A DNA stretch of 64,000 nt from DATCLS01 sp036563805 (GTDB lineage: Bacteria; Actinomycetota; Acidimicrobiia; Acidimicrobiales; VFJN01). Positions 16,214 to 26,012 of this stretch are shown piece after piece. The position numbers and the translations under genes are program-made. Position 1 is the first letter of the stretch; each line of letters starts with the position of its first letter. The stretch covers positions 29,427 through 93,426 of the forward strand of contig DATCLS010000093.1 of the NCBI GenBank assembly GCA_036563805.1, read 5' to 3'. The notes below the pieces were generated by a model, which searched no databases, was not told the DNA's origin, and was given only the letters and a program-made list of their open reading frames with translations.

Positions 16214-17746
16214 TCAGCCGCCCGCGTACCGCTCCAGCGATTCGGTCACCTCGTGCTCGGCCGAGCTGAGCGACGACTCGATGTCGGCGCCGTCGAGCAG
16301 GATCGCCTCCAGCGCCCGCTGCAGCTCCTCGCTGAAGTCGACGTAGGGGCCGATGAGCGGGCCGGGCTGGTCGGGGGGCGCGGCCGCCAGCTGCTCGAAG
16401 CCGGTGTGGAGCAGGATGCCGCCCACGTCGTCGCGCCAGAACCGCTCGATGCTGGGGTCCTCGGCGACGTCCCGGACGATGGGCAGGTAGGCGCCCACGG
16501 TGGTCCACTCGCGGGCGTTCTCCGGCTCGAGCATGAACCGGAGGAACCGCCACGACGCCGCTTGCTGGGCCGGGCTCGACGAGTTGAGGATGAAGAACGA
16601 CCCGCCACCGGGCAGGACCTGGCCCGGCTCCTCGATGCCCGGGAACGGGGCGGTGCCGGGGATGATCCCCTCGAGGTTGACCTGCGACGAGTCGATCCGC
16701 GACTGCCGGGCCAGCTCGGGCGAGATGTCGCCGCCGACCGCGGCGGCGATCGTGAGCGACGCCGTCGACGTCTCGATCAGCATCGACGACTGCTGCTGGG
16801 CCAGCGCCAGGTAGTGGTTGATGCCGCCCTCGGTGGCCGAATAGAGGTTCAGCAGGCCCTCGCGGTTCATGCGGTCGAGGAACTCCATGAGCTCCCGCGC
16901 CTCGGGCGTGTCGAACGTGGCCTCGGTCGGCTGGCCGTCGCGCCCGTTGCCCTCGTTCACCATCTCGACGCCGATGGCGTTGAGCCAGTTCTTCACGTAC
17001 GAGGCGCTGAGGCGGAGCACGAACGGCTGGTCGGACACGCCGGCGTCGCGGATGGCCCGGGCCTGCTCGTAGAGCTCGTCGAGCGTGCGGGGCGGGCGGT
17101 CGGGGTCGAGGCCGGCCCGCACCCAGTGCGACTTGTTGTAGTAGAGGACCGGCGTCGACACGTTGGCGTAGCCGGGCACGAACTGGCCGTCGACGCTGTA
17201 GCTCGAGCGGACCACCGGCGCGATCTGGTCGAGGTCGTAGCCGTCGGCCTCCATGCACACCTGGGCGGGCAGCACGTTGCCGCTGTCGACCATCGACGCC
17301 GTGTAGGTGTCCTCGGTGTAGACGATCTCAGGGAGCTGCCCCTGGTCGGACGACGCCGCGCTCTGATACTTGCGGTAGACCTCCTGGTAGGAGGCGCCCT
17401 GGTTGCTGACGCGGACCTCGATGGCGTCCTGGCTGGCGTTGAACCGCTCGGCCATCGTCCGCATGGTCTCCTCGGTGGCGCCGGCGATGCCGCCGTACCA
17501 GAGCGTGATCCGCACCGGGCCGTCCGCCCGGTCCAGGGCCTCGAGCGGGCACTCGTCGGTGTTGCCGGCGGCCCCCGTCGTCGGCGGCCGGCTGCACGCC
17601 GCCGACGCCACCAGCGCCGCCGCGGCCAGGACCCCGGCGCCGACCCGCCGACGGACGACCCGGCGCCGGACCGCCCGCCTGCCGGCCATCCGCGCCGCCG
17701 GCGCCCGGCCCACCCGCTCCACGACCATCCGCCGGACGGCTCTCAT
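16214..17746 (-). CDS. Extracellular solute-binding lipoprotein of a sugar ABC transporter (operon 1)
   Basis: 510 residues. A basic N-terminus and hydrophobic segment end in VASAAC, a lipobox-like site around residue 48. The mature part is a family-1 type sugar-binding protein: RITLWYGGIAGATEETMRTM, NQGASYQEVYRKYQSAA, VPGYANVSTPVLYYNKSHW and PGGGSFFILNSSSPAQQAASWRFLRF. It would capture a sugar outside the membrane for the permeases encoded upstream. The ATG overlaps the permease stop (ATGA). It is the last gene of the four-gene operon, an unusual place for the binding protein. An internal ATG at 17728 is an alternative start. Confidence 0.9.
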   Translation of the reverse strand: MRAVRRMVVERVGRAPAARMAGRRAVRRRVVRRRVGAGVLAAAALVASAACSRPPTTGAAGNTDECPLEALDRADGPVRITLWYGGIAGATEETMRTMAERFNASQDAIEVRVSNQGASYQEVYRKYQSAASSDQGQLPEIVYTEDTYTASMVDSGNVLPAQVCMEADGYDLDQIAPVVRSSYSVDGQFVPGYANVSTPVLYYNKSHWVRAGLDPDRPPRTLDELYEQARAIRDAGVSDQPFVLRLSASYVKNWLNAIGVEMVNEGNGRDGQPTEATFDTPEARELMEFLDRMNREGLLNLYSATEGGINHYLALAQQQSSMLIETSTASLTIAAAVGGDISPELARQSRIDSSQVNLEGIIPGTAPFPGIEEPGQVLPGGGSFFILNSSSPAQQAASWRFLRFMLEPENAREWTTVGAYLPIVRDVAEDPSIERFWRDDVGGILLHTGFEQLAAAPPDQPGPLIGPYVDFSEELQRALEAILLDGADIESSLSSAEHEVTESLERYAGG

Positions 17747-19035
17747 CCCTTCACCGCCCCGGCGGTGAGGCCCCGGATGATCTGGCGCTGGAAGGCGACC
17801 AGCACGATGGCCACCGGCACGGCCACGATGAGGGCGGCGGCGATGCCCTCGTTGGCGTTGGCGATCTCGGTGCCCACGATGCTCCGCAGGCGGATCTGCG
17901 CCGTCTGGAACTCGGTGTCGTCGATCACCGCCTGGGGCCACAGGTACTGGTTCCAGGCCCCGATCGCCGAGATGACCGTGAACGAGGCGATGACCGGCCG
18001 GGTCAGCGGCACGGCGAAGCGCCACAGGAAGTCGAGGTGGCCGTAGCCGTCGAGCTTGGTGGCGTCGTGGATCTCCGACGGCAGGCCCCGGAACCCCTGG
18101 CGGATCAGGAACGTGCCGAAGGCCGTGGCCGCGAACGGCAGCACCAGCGCCTGGTTGCTGTTGATCCAGCCCAGGTCGCGGATGGTCTGGACGTTGCCGA
18201 GCAGCGTGACCTCCAGCGGCAGCAGCAGCGTCCCCATGAAGAACGCGAACACCAGGCCCTTGGCCGGAAAGCGCAGGAAGGCGAAGGCGTAGGCGGCCAG
18301 CACCGACGTGACCACCTGCGCCACCGTGATGAGCACGGTGATGGTGAGGCTGCGGACGAGCGGCGCGCCCAGGTCGCCGTCGTCCCAGGCCCGGGTCCAG
18401 ACCTCGGCCCCCACCGTGATGGTCACGATCGCAACGGTCGCCACGCCGGTGAGCGCGGCCAGCACCAGCGAGGCCCACAGCCGTCGGCCCCGCTCGACCA
18501 GGCCGACGAGCTGGGTGGCAGTCACCCCGACGACGGCGGCGAACCACCACCACGACGTGTTCGGCGACCGCTCGAACAGCGCCCGGAACAGGGCGCTGGT
18601 GAGCCCGGCCACCGCCACCACGCCGAGCACGACCGCGGCCAGGCGCCGGGGCGCGGCCAGCGCCCGAGGCCGCCGGACCGTGCCCCCGCCGGCCCGGAGC
18701 TGGACCCACGCCAGCGCGAACGCCACGAGTGCGGTCCGGGCCACGACCGAGAACGCCCCGCCGGTGAACCACGTGCGGTCCTTCCACGACACGTCGACCG
18801 GGTGGGGCGGCTGCCCCTGGCCCAGGTAGCTGAACGGCGGCGACAGCGCCTGGATGAGCGTGTAGAAGAGCGGCAGCAGGACGATGGCGGCCAGCGCCAC
18901 CAGCAGCGCGTACTGGCCGACCAGGCTGGCCGTGCGCCGGGCCGACGACTGGCCGACGGGGGCCGGCGCGGCGCCGACCTCGCCCAGCTCGACCACGACC
19001 TCCTCGCCCGGCAGACGGAGCTCGTCAGTCGCCAT
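17743..19035 (-). CDS. Sugar ABC transporter permease, MalG type (operon 1)
   Basis: 430 residues, larger than the usual ~280. The C-terminal half is a standard binding-protein-dependent permease: SLTITVLITVAQVVTSVLAA, the EAA-loop region LPSEIHDATKLDGYGHLDFLW, and the typical ending RGLTAGAVKG. The extra N-terminal part adds membrane helices (QYALLVALAAIVLLPLFYTL and several in residues 70-200). It overlaps the stop of the upstream permease by 11 bp and the start of the binding-protein gene by 4 bp. With the MalF-type permease it should form the membrane channel. Confidence 0.9.
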   Translation of the reverse strand: MATDELRLPGEEVVVELGEVGAAPAPVGQSSARRTASLVGQYALLVALAAIVLLPLFYTLIQALSPPFSYLGQGQPPHPVDVSWKDRTWFTGGAFSVVARTALVAFALAWVQLRAGGGTVRRPRALAAPRRLAAVVLGVVAVAGLTSALFRALFERSPNTSWWWFAAVVGVTATQLVGLVERGRRLWASLVLAALTGVATVAIVTITVGAEVWTRAWDDGDLGAPLVRSLTITVLITVAQVVTSVLAAYAFAFLRFPAKGLVFAFFMGTLLLPLEVTLLGNVQTIRDLGWINSNQALVLPFAATAFGTFLIRQGFRGLPSEIHDATKLDGYGHLDFLWRFAVPLTRPVIASFTVISAIGAWNQYLWPQAVIDDTEFQTAQIRLRSIVGTEIANANEGIAAALIVAVPVAIVLVAFQRQIIRGLTAGAVKG

Positions 19036-19908
19036 AGTGGACCCTCCGCTCGAGCAGCACGAACTGCAGGGCGGTGACCACCAGCGTCACCGCGAACAGC
19101 CCCACCGAGTAGACGGCGCCGATGCCGATGTTGTCGGGCCGGTTGAGCCGGTTGATCTTGAACACCATCGTCTCGGTTGCGCCGGCCGGGTCGCCCTCGG
19201 TGAGGATGTCGATCTGGGCGAACGCCTGGAGCCCGAAGATCACGAGCACGACGACCAGGAACATGAGCACCGGCGAGATGAGCGGCAGCGTGACCCGCAG
19301 CAGCCGGCGCACGGGCCCGTAGCCGTCGAGCGTGGCCGCCTCCAGCACCTCGTCGGGGACGGCCTGGAGCCCGGCCAGCACGATGACGAACGACAGGCCC
19401 AGGTTCTGCCAGATCGACGGGATGGCCACGGCGAACATGGCCATGTCGGGGTCGTTCAGCCAGTCGACCCGGGCCACGCCCACCTCGGGGTTGAGCAGCA
19501 GGAAGAAGATGACCGAGGTGACGGCGACCGAGCTGGCCAGCGTGGACGAGAAGATGGCCTGGAACACCTTGATGCCCTTGAGCCGCCGGTGGGCGGCAAC
19601 CGCCAGCAGAACGCCCAGGATCAGGCCGGCCGGCACCGTGTAGAGCACGAACTGGACGCTGTGCCACAGGCCCTCGCGGAAGTCGTCGCTGGCCAGCTGC
19701 TCGCGGTACTGGGCCAGGCCGACCGACTCCTGCACCGCCCCCTGCTGCCGGGCCTCGAACGTCCCCCAGTAGGCCAGGTTGAGGAACGGCCGGTAGAAGA
19801 AGGCGACGAAGACCGCGATCGACGGCGCGAGGAACAGCACGGCCAGCACGGTCTCCTTGAGCGAGTACCGCCGGCGCAGCCGGCTCACCAGGCCGCTCAC
19901 CGGGCCGC

Positions 19909-19912
<4 letters not shown>
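19025..19912 (-). CDS. Sugar ABC transporter permease, MalF/UgpA type (operon 1)
   Basis: 295 residues with six membrane helices (LAVLFLAPSIAVFVAFFYRP first) and an EAA loop DEVLEAATLDGYGPVRRLLRV. The start codon GTG at 19912 overlaps the ATPase stop (GTGA). Two more in-frame GTG codons follow at once (VSGPVSGLVSRL), so the start could be any of the three. A MalF-type partner of the downstream MalG-type permease. Confidence 0.9.
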
Positions 19913-21018
<1,106 letters not shown>

Positions 21019-21241
21019 GAGCGACCTCCTGCCGGCCCTCCGGCCCTCGGCTATCCGTTCCACCCGCCCGGGCCCGCCGGCGCGGGCGACCACGCTGTGC
21101 AGCGTCGGTGGCCGACAGCCTGCCACACGGCGGGCCGGGAGGTGTCGGTCCCCGGGCGGCCCCTGGTCGGCGCGCCACCCGGGCGCAACCGTGGCGGCGG
21201 TCGTACTGTGGGTGGCGTCACAAAGGCACAAGGAGCCGACC

Positions 21242-21805
21242 ATGAGCGATTTCGCGGTGGCGGACGCCCGGGCCCGGATCGCCCGGGCGACGTCGGGGTG
21301 GTGGTTGTTCCTGGCCCTCGGGGTGCTGTCGGCGGTCGTCGGGCTGCTGCTGCTCTTCGACCTGGCCGAGGCGGTGCGGGCGCTGGCGCTGTTCGTGGCG
21401 TTCGGCCTGATCGTCGAGGGCCTGGGCGAGCTGCTGGCCATGGGCCGCTACCGGACGCCGCTCAGCATGCTCGCCGGCGCCGTCCTCGTGGTCGGCGGCG
21501 TCCTGGCCGTCGCCTGGCCGGGCATCACGCTGTGGGCGCTCGCCGTCATCGCCGGCGTCGACCTGCTGATCCACGGCGCGGCCCGCGTGGCCGGTGCCCT
21601 CGACCGGTCGTCACGCCCCGAGGGGTGGCGGTGGATCCTGGCGGGCGGCGTGGTCAGCCTCGTGGCCGGCGTGCTGGCCCTTGCCTGGCCGGCGGCGACC
21701 GTGCTCGTGCTGGCCATCGTCCTCGGCGTCCGGCTGCTGGCCTTCGGGCTGGCCGAGATCGCCTTCGCCTTCACGCTGCGCGAGGTCCACCGGGCCGCCT
21801 TCTAG
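21242..21805 (+). CDS. HdeD/DUF308 family membrane protein
   Basis: 187 residues with about six membrane helices in the HdeD pattern: WWLFLALGVLSAVVGLLLLF, LAGAVLVVGGVLAVAWPGIT, and a second-half repeat WILAGGVVSLVAGVLALAWP. AAGGAG sits 6 nt before the ATG; a TACTGT box (21204-21209) is a likely -10. HdeD proteins are linked to acid stress in enterobacteria; in actinobacteria the role is unknown. The last 195 bp overlap the 3' end of the opposite-strand cytochrome gene. Confidence 0.85.
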   Translation: MSDFAVADARARIARATSGWWLFLALGVLSAVVGLLLLFDLAEAVRALALFVAFGLIVEGLGELLAMGRYRTPLSMLAGAVLVVGGVLAVAWPGITLWALAVIAGVDLLIHGAARVAGALDRSSRPEGWRWILAGGVVSLVAGVLALAWPAATVLVLAIVLGVRLLAFGLAEIAFAFTLREVHRAAF

Positions 21806-22543
21806 TCCCGCGCCATCCGATCCCGGGAGCCCGGCGCCCGATCGGTCCGACGCCCCTGCCTCGTGGGGTGCCGAGGTGGGGGCGTCGGCCGGCCACAGCC
21901 GGCGGACGACGTCGGCCCGGGCCCGGCCGCCGAGGTGCATCGACCGCCACACGCCCCGGTAGCCGGGCAGCACGCCGGCGGCCACCAGGACATGGCCGAT
22001 CACCATGGCCGTGAGGACGTAGGTGGCGCCGCGGTGGACCTTCACCATCGTGGCGAAGGTGGGGCCGGCGGACACCTGGGTGAGCGCCACGCCGCTCACG
22101 ATCACGGTGCCGAGGCCGCCCACGAACACGACGTTGGCCAGCCGCTGGCCGGGGTCGAAGCGGCCCTTGTGGGGCGCGAACCGCCCGGTCAGGACGGCGA
22201 GCGGCCAGCGGCGGAGCCACCGGCCGTCGCCCCGGTCGGCCCGCAGCGTCTCGCGGACGAACGTCCAGGCCGCCCGGGCGCCGAGCGTGACGCCGGCGGT
22301 CGCGATGCCGACCAGCACCCAGCCCGCCCGGCGGTGGATGTCGGTGTCCGGCGCGCCCGCGACGTCGGCCAGCAGGCTGGGCCGCCCTTCGTGGCCGGTC
22401 CGCAGCCACCAGCCCGTGATCAGCAGCACGGTGACGGTCAGGTAGATGGCGGCGTGGTACCAGCGGGTCGGGCGGTTGTAGCGGATGACCCGGGCTGGCG
22501 GCCGGCGCGCCGACGCTCTAGTACCCGTAGCCGGTGCTGCCAC
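21611..22543 (-). CDS. Cytochrome b561 / formate dehydrogenase gamma-like membrane subunit
   Basis: 310 residues as read. Residues ~20-195 form four membrane helices with histidines suited to bind two hemes: RWYHAAIYLTVTVLLITGWW, DIHRRAGWVLVGIATAG, MVKVHRGATYVLTAMVIGHV. It would carry electrons between a dehydrogenase and the quinone pool; no catalytic subunit is nearby. The protein should end near residue 230-245, but no stop occurs until 21611, so the last ~65 residues are read from the antisense of hdeD and look unnatural. GTG 22543 overlaps the upstream lipoprotein gene by 26 bp. Confidence 0.75.
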   Translation of the reverse strand: MAAPATGTRASARRPPARVIRYNRPTRWYHAAIYLTVTVLLITGWWLRTGHEGRPSLLADVAGAPDTDIHRRAGWVLVGIATAGVTLGARAAWTFVRETLRADRGDGRWLRRWPLAVLTGRFAPHKGRFDPGQRLANVVFVGGLGTVIVSGVALTQVSAGPTFATMVKVHRGATYVLTAMVIGHVLVAAGVLPGYRGVWRSMHLGGRARADVVRRLWPADAPTSAPHEAGASDRSGAGLPGSDGAGLEGGPVDLAQREGEGDLGQPEGQQPDAEDDGQHEHGRRRPGKGQHAGHEADHAARQDPPPPLGA

Positions 22544-23060
22544 CGTCGCCCATGTCGGTCGTGGTTGACGGCGAGTCGGTGCCGTCGCTGCCGTCGGTGC
22601 CGGTGCCGCTGTCGCCGCCCTCGTCCTCGCCCACGGTGACGGTGATCTCGTCGCGGACGTCGGTCACGCTGTGGTCGGGGTTGGCGATCACGGCCTCGAT
22701 CGTGTGCTCGCCGGGGTCGAGCGCGTCGACGGTGGCCGAGGTGCCGTACACGATGTCGTACTCGCCCTCGGCCGTGTTGCCGTCGTAGTAGAGGTGGACG
22801 TGGTGGCGCCCGGTTTCGGGCTCGCCCAGGGGGACGCTGCTGTCGAGGGCGACGTCGAACGTCCGGCCGACGGTGGCGCCGTCGGCGGGATCGGAGATCG
22901 ACACGGTCATGGCGTCGCCGTCGCCGGAGGCGGTGCCGCTGCCGCCGTCGTCGTCGCCGCAGGCCGCCCCGATCAGGGCCAGGCCCGCGATCAGGGCCAG
23001 CGCGGCGCGGCGGCGGGTCCTCCGGTGTGTCGGGCGGTGGGTCGGTGATGCTTGGGCCAT
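22518..23060 (-). CDS. Secreted lipoprotein with Ig-like domain
   Basis: 180 residues. The N-terminus has an Arg-rich stretch, a hydrophobic core and the lipobox LIGAAC, cleaving before Cys34. The mature part holds one beta-rich domain (VSISDPADGATVGRTFDVAL, GRHHVHLYYDG, LDPGEHTIEAVIANPDHS), like domains that carry a conserved HVHLY motif in secreted actinobacterial proteins. The C-terminus is an acidic Gly/Ser/Asp tail ending GYGY. It is upstream of, and overlaps, the cytochrome b gene, so the two are probably co-expressed. Binding partner unknown. Confidence 0.75.
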   Translation of the reverse strand: MAQASPTHRPTHRRTRRRAALALIAGLALIGAACGDDDGGSGTASGDGDAMTVSISDPADGATVGRTFDVALDSSVPLGEPETGRHHVHLYYDGNTAEGEYDIVYGTSATVDALDPGEHTIEAVIANPDHSVTDVRDEITVTVGEDEGGDSGTGTDGSDGTDSPSTTTDMGDGGSTGYGY

Positions 23061-23163
23061 GCCCGTCCTACCGCGCCGGGCCCGGCGCGGATCTCCGGGC
23101 GGGCCGGGAGCGGGCCACGAGCCGTCGAGAGATCCGTCCGGCGCCCACGACGGTAAGGAACGT

Positions 23164-23715
23164 GTGTGGACCGTGTCGGACGAGGCGCTGTTCGCCGGCT
23201 ACGCGGCCGGCGACCCGCAGGCCGCGGCCGTGTTCGTCCAGCGGTTCGAGAATCAGGTGTACGGGCTGGCCCGGGCCATGGCGGGCGCCCCGGCCGAGGC
23301 CGAGGAGATCGCCCAGGAGGCGTTCGTCCGGGCCTGGAAGTACGCGGCGAGCTTCGACGAGCGGCGGGGGTCGGTGGCGGCGTGGCTGCTGCGGGTGACC
23401 CGGAACGTGGCCCTCGACCACCTGCGCGCCCGGGGCCGGCGGGCCGAGCCGGTCGGCGAGCTGCCGGCCGACCTGATCGTCGACCCTGCGGACGTCGGGG
23501 AGACCGTGGACCGGCACGACGACGTGGCCCGGGTGGCCGGGCTGCTGCGGGGCCTGCCGGAGGCCCAGCGTGAGGCGCTCGTGGCCGTCACCCTGCTGGG
23601 CCTCACGACCCGCGAGGTGAGCGAGGCGGCGGCCGTCCCCCAGGCCACCGTCAAGACCCGCATCCGCCTGGCGCTGCGCAAGCTGCGCGACGAGCTGGGA
23701 GCGGACGCCCGATGA
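23164..23715 (+). CDS. ECF RNA polymerase sigma factor
   Basis: 183 residues. Region 2 (VFVQRFENQVYGLARAMAG, AEEIAQEAFVRAWKYAASFD, VAAWLLRVTRNVALDHLRAR) and region 4 (LRGLPEAQREALVAVTLLGL, TTREVSEAAAVPQATVKTRI) are both clear, with no region 1 or 3. The group is that of SigK-like factors paired with a zinc anti-sigma protein. Starts at 23164 and 23173 (both GTG) fit; TAAGGAA lies close to the first. The stop overlaps the next ATG (ATGA), coupling it to its anti-sigma factor. Confidence 0.9.
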   Translation: MWTVSDEALFAGYAAGDPQAAAVFVQRFENQVYGLARAMAGAPAEAEEIAQEAFVRAWKYAASFDERRGSVAAWLLRVTRNVALDHLRARGRRAEPVGELPADLIVDPADVGETVDRHDDVARVAGLLRGLPEAQREALVAVTLLGLTTREVSEAAAVPQATVKTRIRLALRKLRDELGADAR

Positions 23716-24512
23716 CGCGGGTCACGTGCGCCGAGGTGCGGGAGGCCGCGCCCGACCTGGCGCTCGGCCTCGTGACCGGGCGCGAGCGGGCGGCCTACCT
23801 CGACCACCTCGAGCGGTGCGGACCGTGCCGCGCCGACGTGTCGGCCTTGGCCGTGACCGCCGATGACGTGCTGCTGGCCGGCCCCCGCGCCGAGCCGCCC
23901 CCGGGCTTCCGGGGCCGGGTCCTCGAGCGTCTGGGGGCGGCGGGCGCCTTCGCCGAGGCGGGGCCGGGGGCGGATCGGCAGCCGTCGGGCGCAGGGTTTG
24001 ACGCGGAGCCGGGGGCGGAGCGGCGACGGACCGGCCGGCGGGGCGGGGGGCCCGCCGGCCGTCCGCCGCGGGCCGGACGCTCGGGCCCCCGGGTGCTCGC
24101 GGCGGCTGCCGCCGTCCTCGTGGCGGTGGGCCTGGTGGCCGGCGGCCTCGCGGTCCTGGCCGGCCGGGGCGGCGACGGCGCCGACCCGGCCACCGCCGGG
24201 GCGACGGCGGCCATGCGCACCGGCACCGGCCGGCTGGTCGGCGAGGCCACCGTCCGGGGCGACGACCCGGCCGTGGTCACGGTGGACCTCCCCGGCTGGG
24301 GTGAGCTGGTCGAGCGGTACGGCGACCCCGGCGGCCGCTACTGGCTGGCGGTCGAGCTCGACGACGGCTCCCGGACCCTCAACCGCATCCCGCCCGACGA
24401 GTCGGCGTGGGAGGTGCCGCTGCGAGCGGCCGCGGCCGACGTCGCCGCCGTGTCGGTCGTCGACGCCGGCGGGCGGGCCTGGTGCACGGGCCGCTTCCCG
24501 GCCCCCGCCTAG
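23712..24512 (+). CDS. Membrane anti-sigma factor with zinc-binding domain
   Basis: 266 residues. The N-terminal zinc anti-sigma domain carries H32-x3-C36-x2-C39 in DHLERCGPCRADV. A disordered Gly/Arg-rich linker follows, one membrane helix at ~128-150 (VLAAAAAVLVAVGLVAGGLA) and an extracytoplasmic beta-rich domain typical of RskA-type anti-sigma factors. It should hold the ECF factor at the membrane until a signal leads to its release. Co-translated with the sigma gene. The inducing signal is not evident. Confidence 0.88.
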   Translation: MTRVTCAEVREAAPDLALGLVTGRERAAYLDHLERCGPCRADVSALAVTADDVLLAGPRAEPPPGFRGRVLERLGAAGAFAEAGPGADRQPSGAGFDAEPGAERRRTGRRGGGPAGRPPRAGRSGPRVLAAAAAVLVAVGLVAGGLAVLAGRGGDGADPATAGATAAMRTGTGRLVGEATVRGDDPAVVTVDLPGWGELVERYGDPGGRYWLAVELDDGSRTLNRIPPDESAWEVPLRAAAADVAAVSVVDAGGRAWCTGRFPAPA

Positions 24513-24576
24513 CGGTCCGGCCGCGGCCCGGCTCGACCAGCGGCGGGCGGTCGGCCCCCGGGGTGGGCCGTCGGGC

Positions 24577-24616
24577 GCCGGACCAGGGCGGTCGGCGCCC
24601 GGCCAGGGCGGTCGGC
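24577..24616. repeat. Two tandem 20-bp repeats upstream of proA
   Basis: The unit 24577-24596 is repeated at 24597-24616 with 18 of 20 bases identical (core CCAGGGCGGTCGGC). It lies between the anti-sigma gene and the proA promoter. It may be a chance GC-rich duplication. Confidence 0.4.
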
Positions 24617-24666
24617 CGGCGGGTCGGGGCCAGGGCCAGGAGTCGGGGCCGGGCGCCAGGCGCCCG

Positions 24667-24672
24667 TACGAT
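24667..24672 (+). promoter_or_regulatory. Leaderless -10 box of proA
   Basis: TACGAT is followed by 6 nt (TGACGC) and the ATG of proA at 24679, so the transcript should start at the initiation codon. Confidence 0.6.
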
Positions 24673-24678
24673 TGACGC

Positions 24679-25926
24679 ATGTCCACGATCGCCGACCTCG
24701 GGCGCCGGGCCCGCACCGCCAGCCGGGCCGTGGCCACGGCCTCGACCGAGCTCAAGAACGCCGCACTGACCGCCGCCGCCGACCTGCTGGTCGAGCGCAC
24801 CGACGACCTGCTGGCCGCCAACGCCGCCGACGTCGAGCGCGCCGAGGCGGCCGGCGCCTCGGCCACCGTGGTCGACCGGCTGCGGCTGTCGCCCGAGCGC
24901 GTGGCGGGCATGGCCGGCGGCCTGCGCCAGGTGGCGGCGCTGCCCGACCCGGTCGGCGAGGTGACCGAGGGCTGGGTGCGGCCCAACGGCCTGCGCATCC
25001 ACAAGGTGCGGGTGCCGCTGGGCGTGGTGGCGATCGTGTACGAGAACCGGCCCAACGTCACCAGCGACGCCTTCGGGCTGTGCCTCAAGTCGGGCAACGC
25101 CGCCTTCCTGCGGGGCTCGTCGGGGGCCATCACGTCCAACGTGGCGATCGCCGCCGTGCTGCGCGAGGCGCTGGCCAAGGCCGGCCTGCCCGAGGACGCC
25201 CTGGTGCTGGTCGAGGACACGTCCCGCGAGGCGGCCGTCGAGTTCATGCGCCAGCGCGAGACGATCGACTGCCTCATCCCCCGGGGCGGGCCGTCGCTCA
25301 TCCAGTCGATCCTCGACAACGCCACCGTGCCCTACGTGATCGACGGCGACGGCAACTGCCACGTCTACGTCGACGCCGCCGCCGACCTGGCCATGGCGGC
25401 CGACATCGTGGTCAACGCCAAGACCCAGCGCCCGTCGGTGTGCAACGCGGCCGAGACGCTCCTCGTGCACGAGGCCGTGGCCGGCGAGCTCCTGCCCGAG
25501 CTGGCCCGTCGGCTGGAGGGCGTCGAGCTGGTCGGCGACGACGCGACGCGGGCGCTGCTCGGCGCCGACCGGGTGGGGGAGGCCACCGAGGACGACTGGG
25601 CCCGCGAGTTCCTCGCCCTCCGCCTGGCCGTGCGGGTCGTGCCGTCGATCGACGCCGCCATCGAGCACGTCGCCCGCTACGGCACGGGCCACAGCGAGGC
25701 CATCGTCACCTCCGACCTGACGGCGGCCGAGCGCTTCACCCGCGAGGTCGACGCCGCCGCCGTCCTGGTCAACGCGTCGACCCGGTTCGTCGACGGCGAG
25801 GAGTTCGGCTTCGGCGCCGAGATCGGCATCTCCACCCAGAAGCTCCACGCCCGCGGCCCCATGGGGCTGCGGGAGCTGACGACCGAGAAATACGTCGTCT
25901 CCGGCGACGGGCACGTCCGCGGGTAG
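24679..25926 (+). CDS. proA: Gamma-glutamyl phosphate reductase (proline biosynthesis)
   Basis: 415 residues, normal for the family. ProA reduces gamma-glutamyl phosphate to glutamate semialdehyde with NADPH. The catalytic cysteine lies in QRPSVCNAAE at residue 255; other signatures are VYENRPNVTSDAFGLCLKSG, IDCLIPRGGPSLI and FGFGAEIGISTQKLHARGPM. The promoter is leaderless. It is transcribed alone, so unlike the usual proBA arrangement proB and proA here have separate promoters. Confidence 0.97.
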   Translation: MSTIADLGRRARTASRAVATASTELKNAALTAAADLLVERTDDLLAANAADVERAEAAGASATVVDRLRLSPERVAGMAGGLRQVAALPDPVGEVTEGWVRPNGLRIHKVRVPLGVVAIVYENRPNVTSDAFGLCLKSGNAAFLRGSSGAITSNVAIAAVLREALAKAGLPEDALVLVEDTSREAAVEFMRQRETIDCLIPRGGPSLIQSILDNATVPYVIDGDGNCHVYVDAAADLAMAADIVVNAKTQRPSVCNAAETLLVHEAVAGELLPELARRLEGVELVGDDATRALLGADRVGEATEDDWAREFLALRLAVRVVPSIDAAIEHVARYGTGHSEAIVTSDLTAAERFTREVDAAAVLVNASTRFVDGEEFGFGAEIGISTQKLHARGPMGLRELTTEKYVVSGDGHVRG

Positions 25927-26012
25927 CGGCGGGTCGCGCGCCGCCGCCTGCGGCCGTCGCCGGCCGGGGCCGCCGCCGTTCCGGGTGACCGCCGCCGGGC
26001 CGCGGCCGGGCG

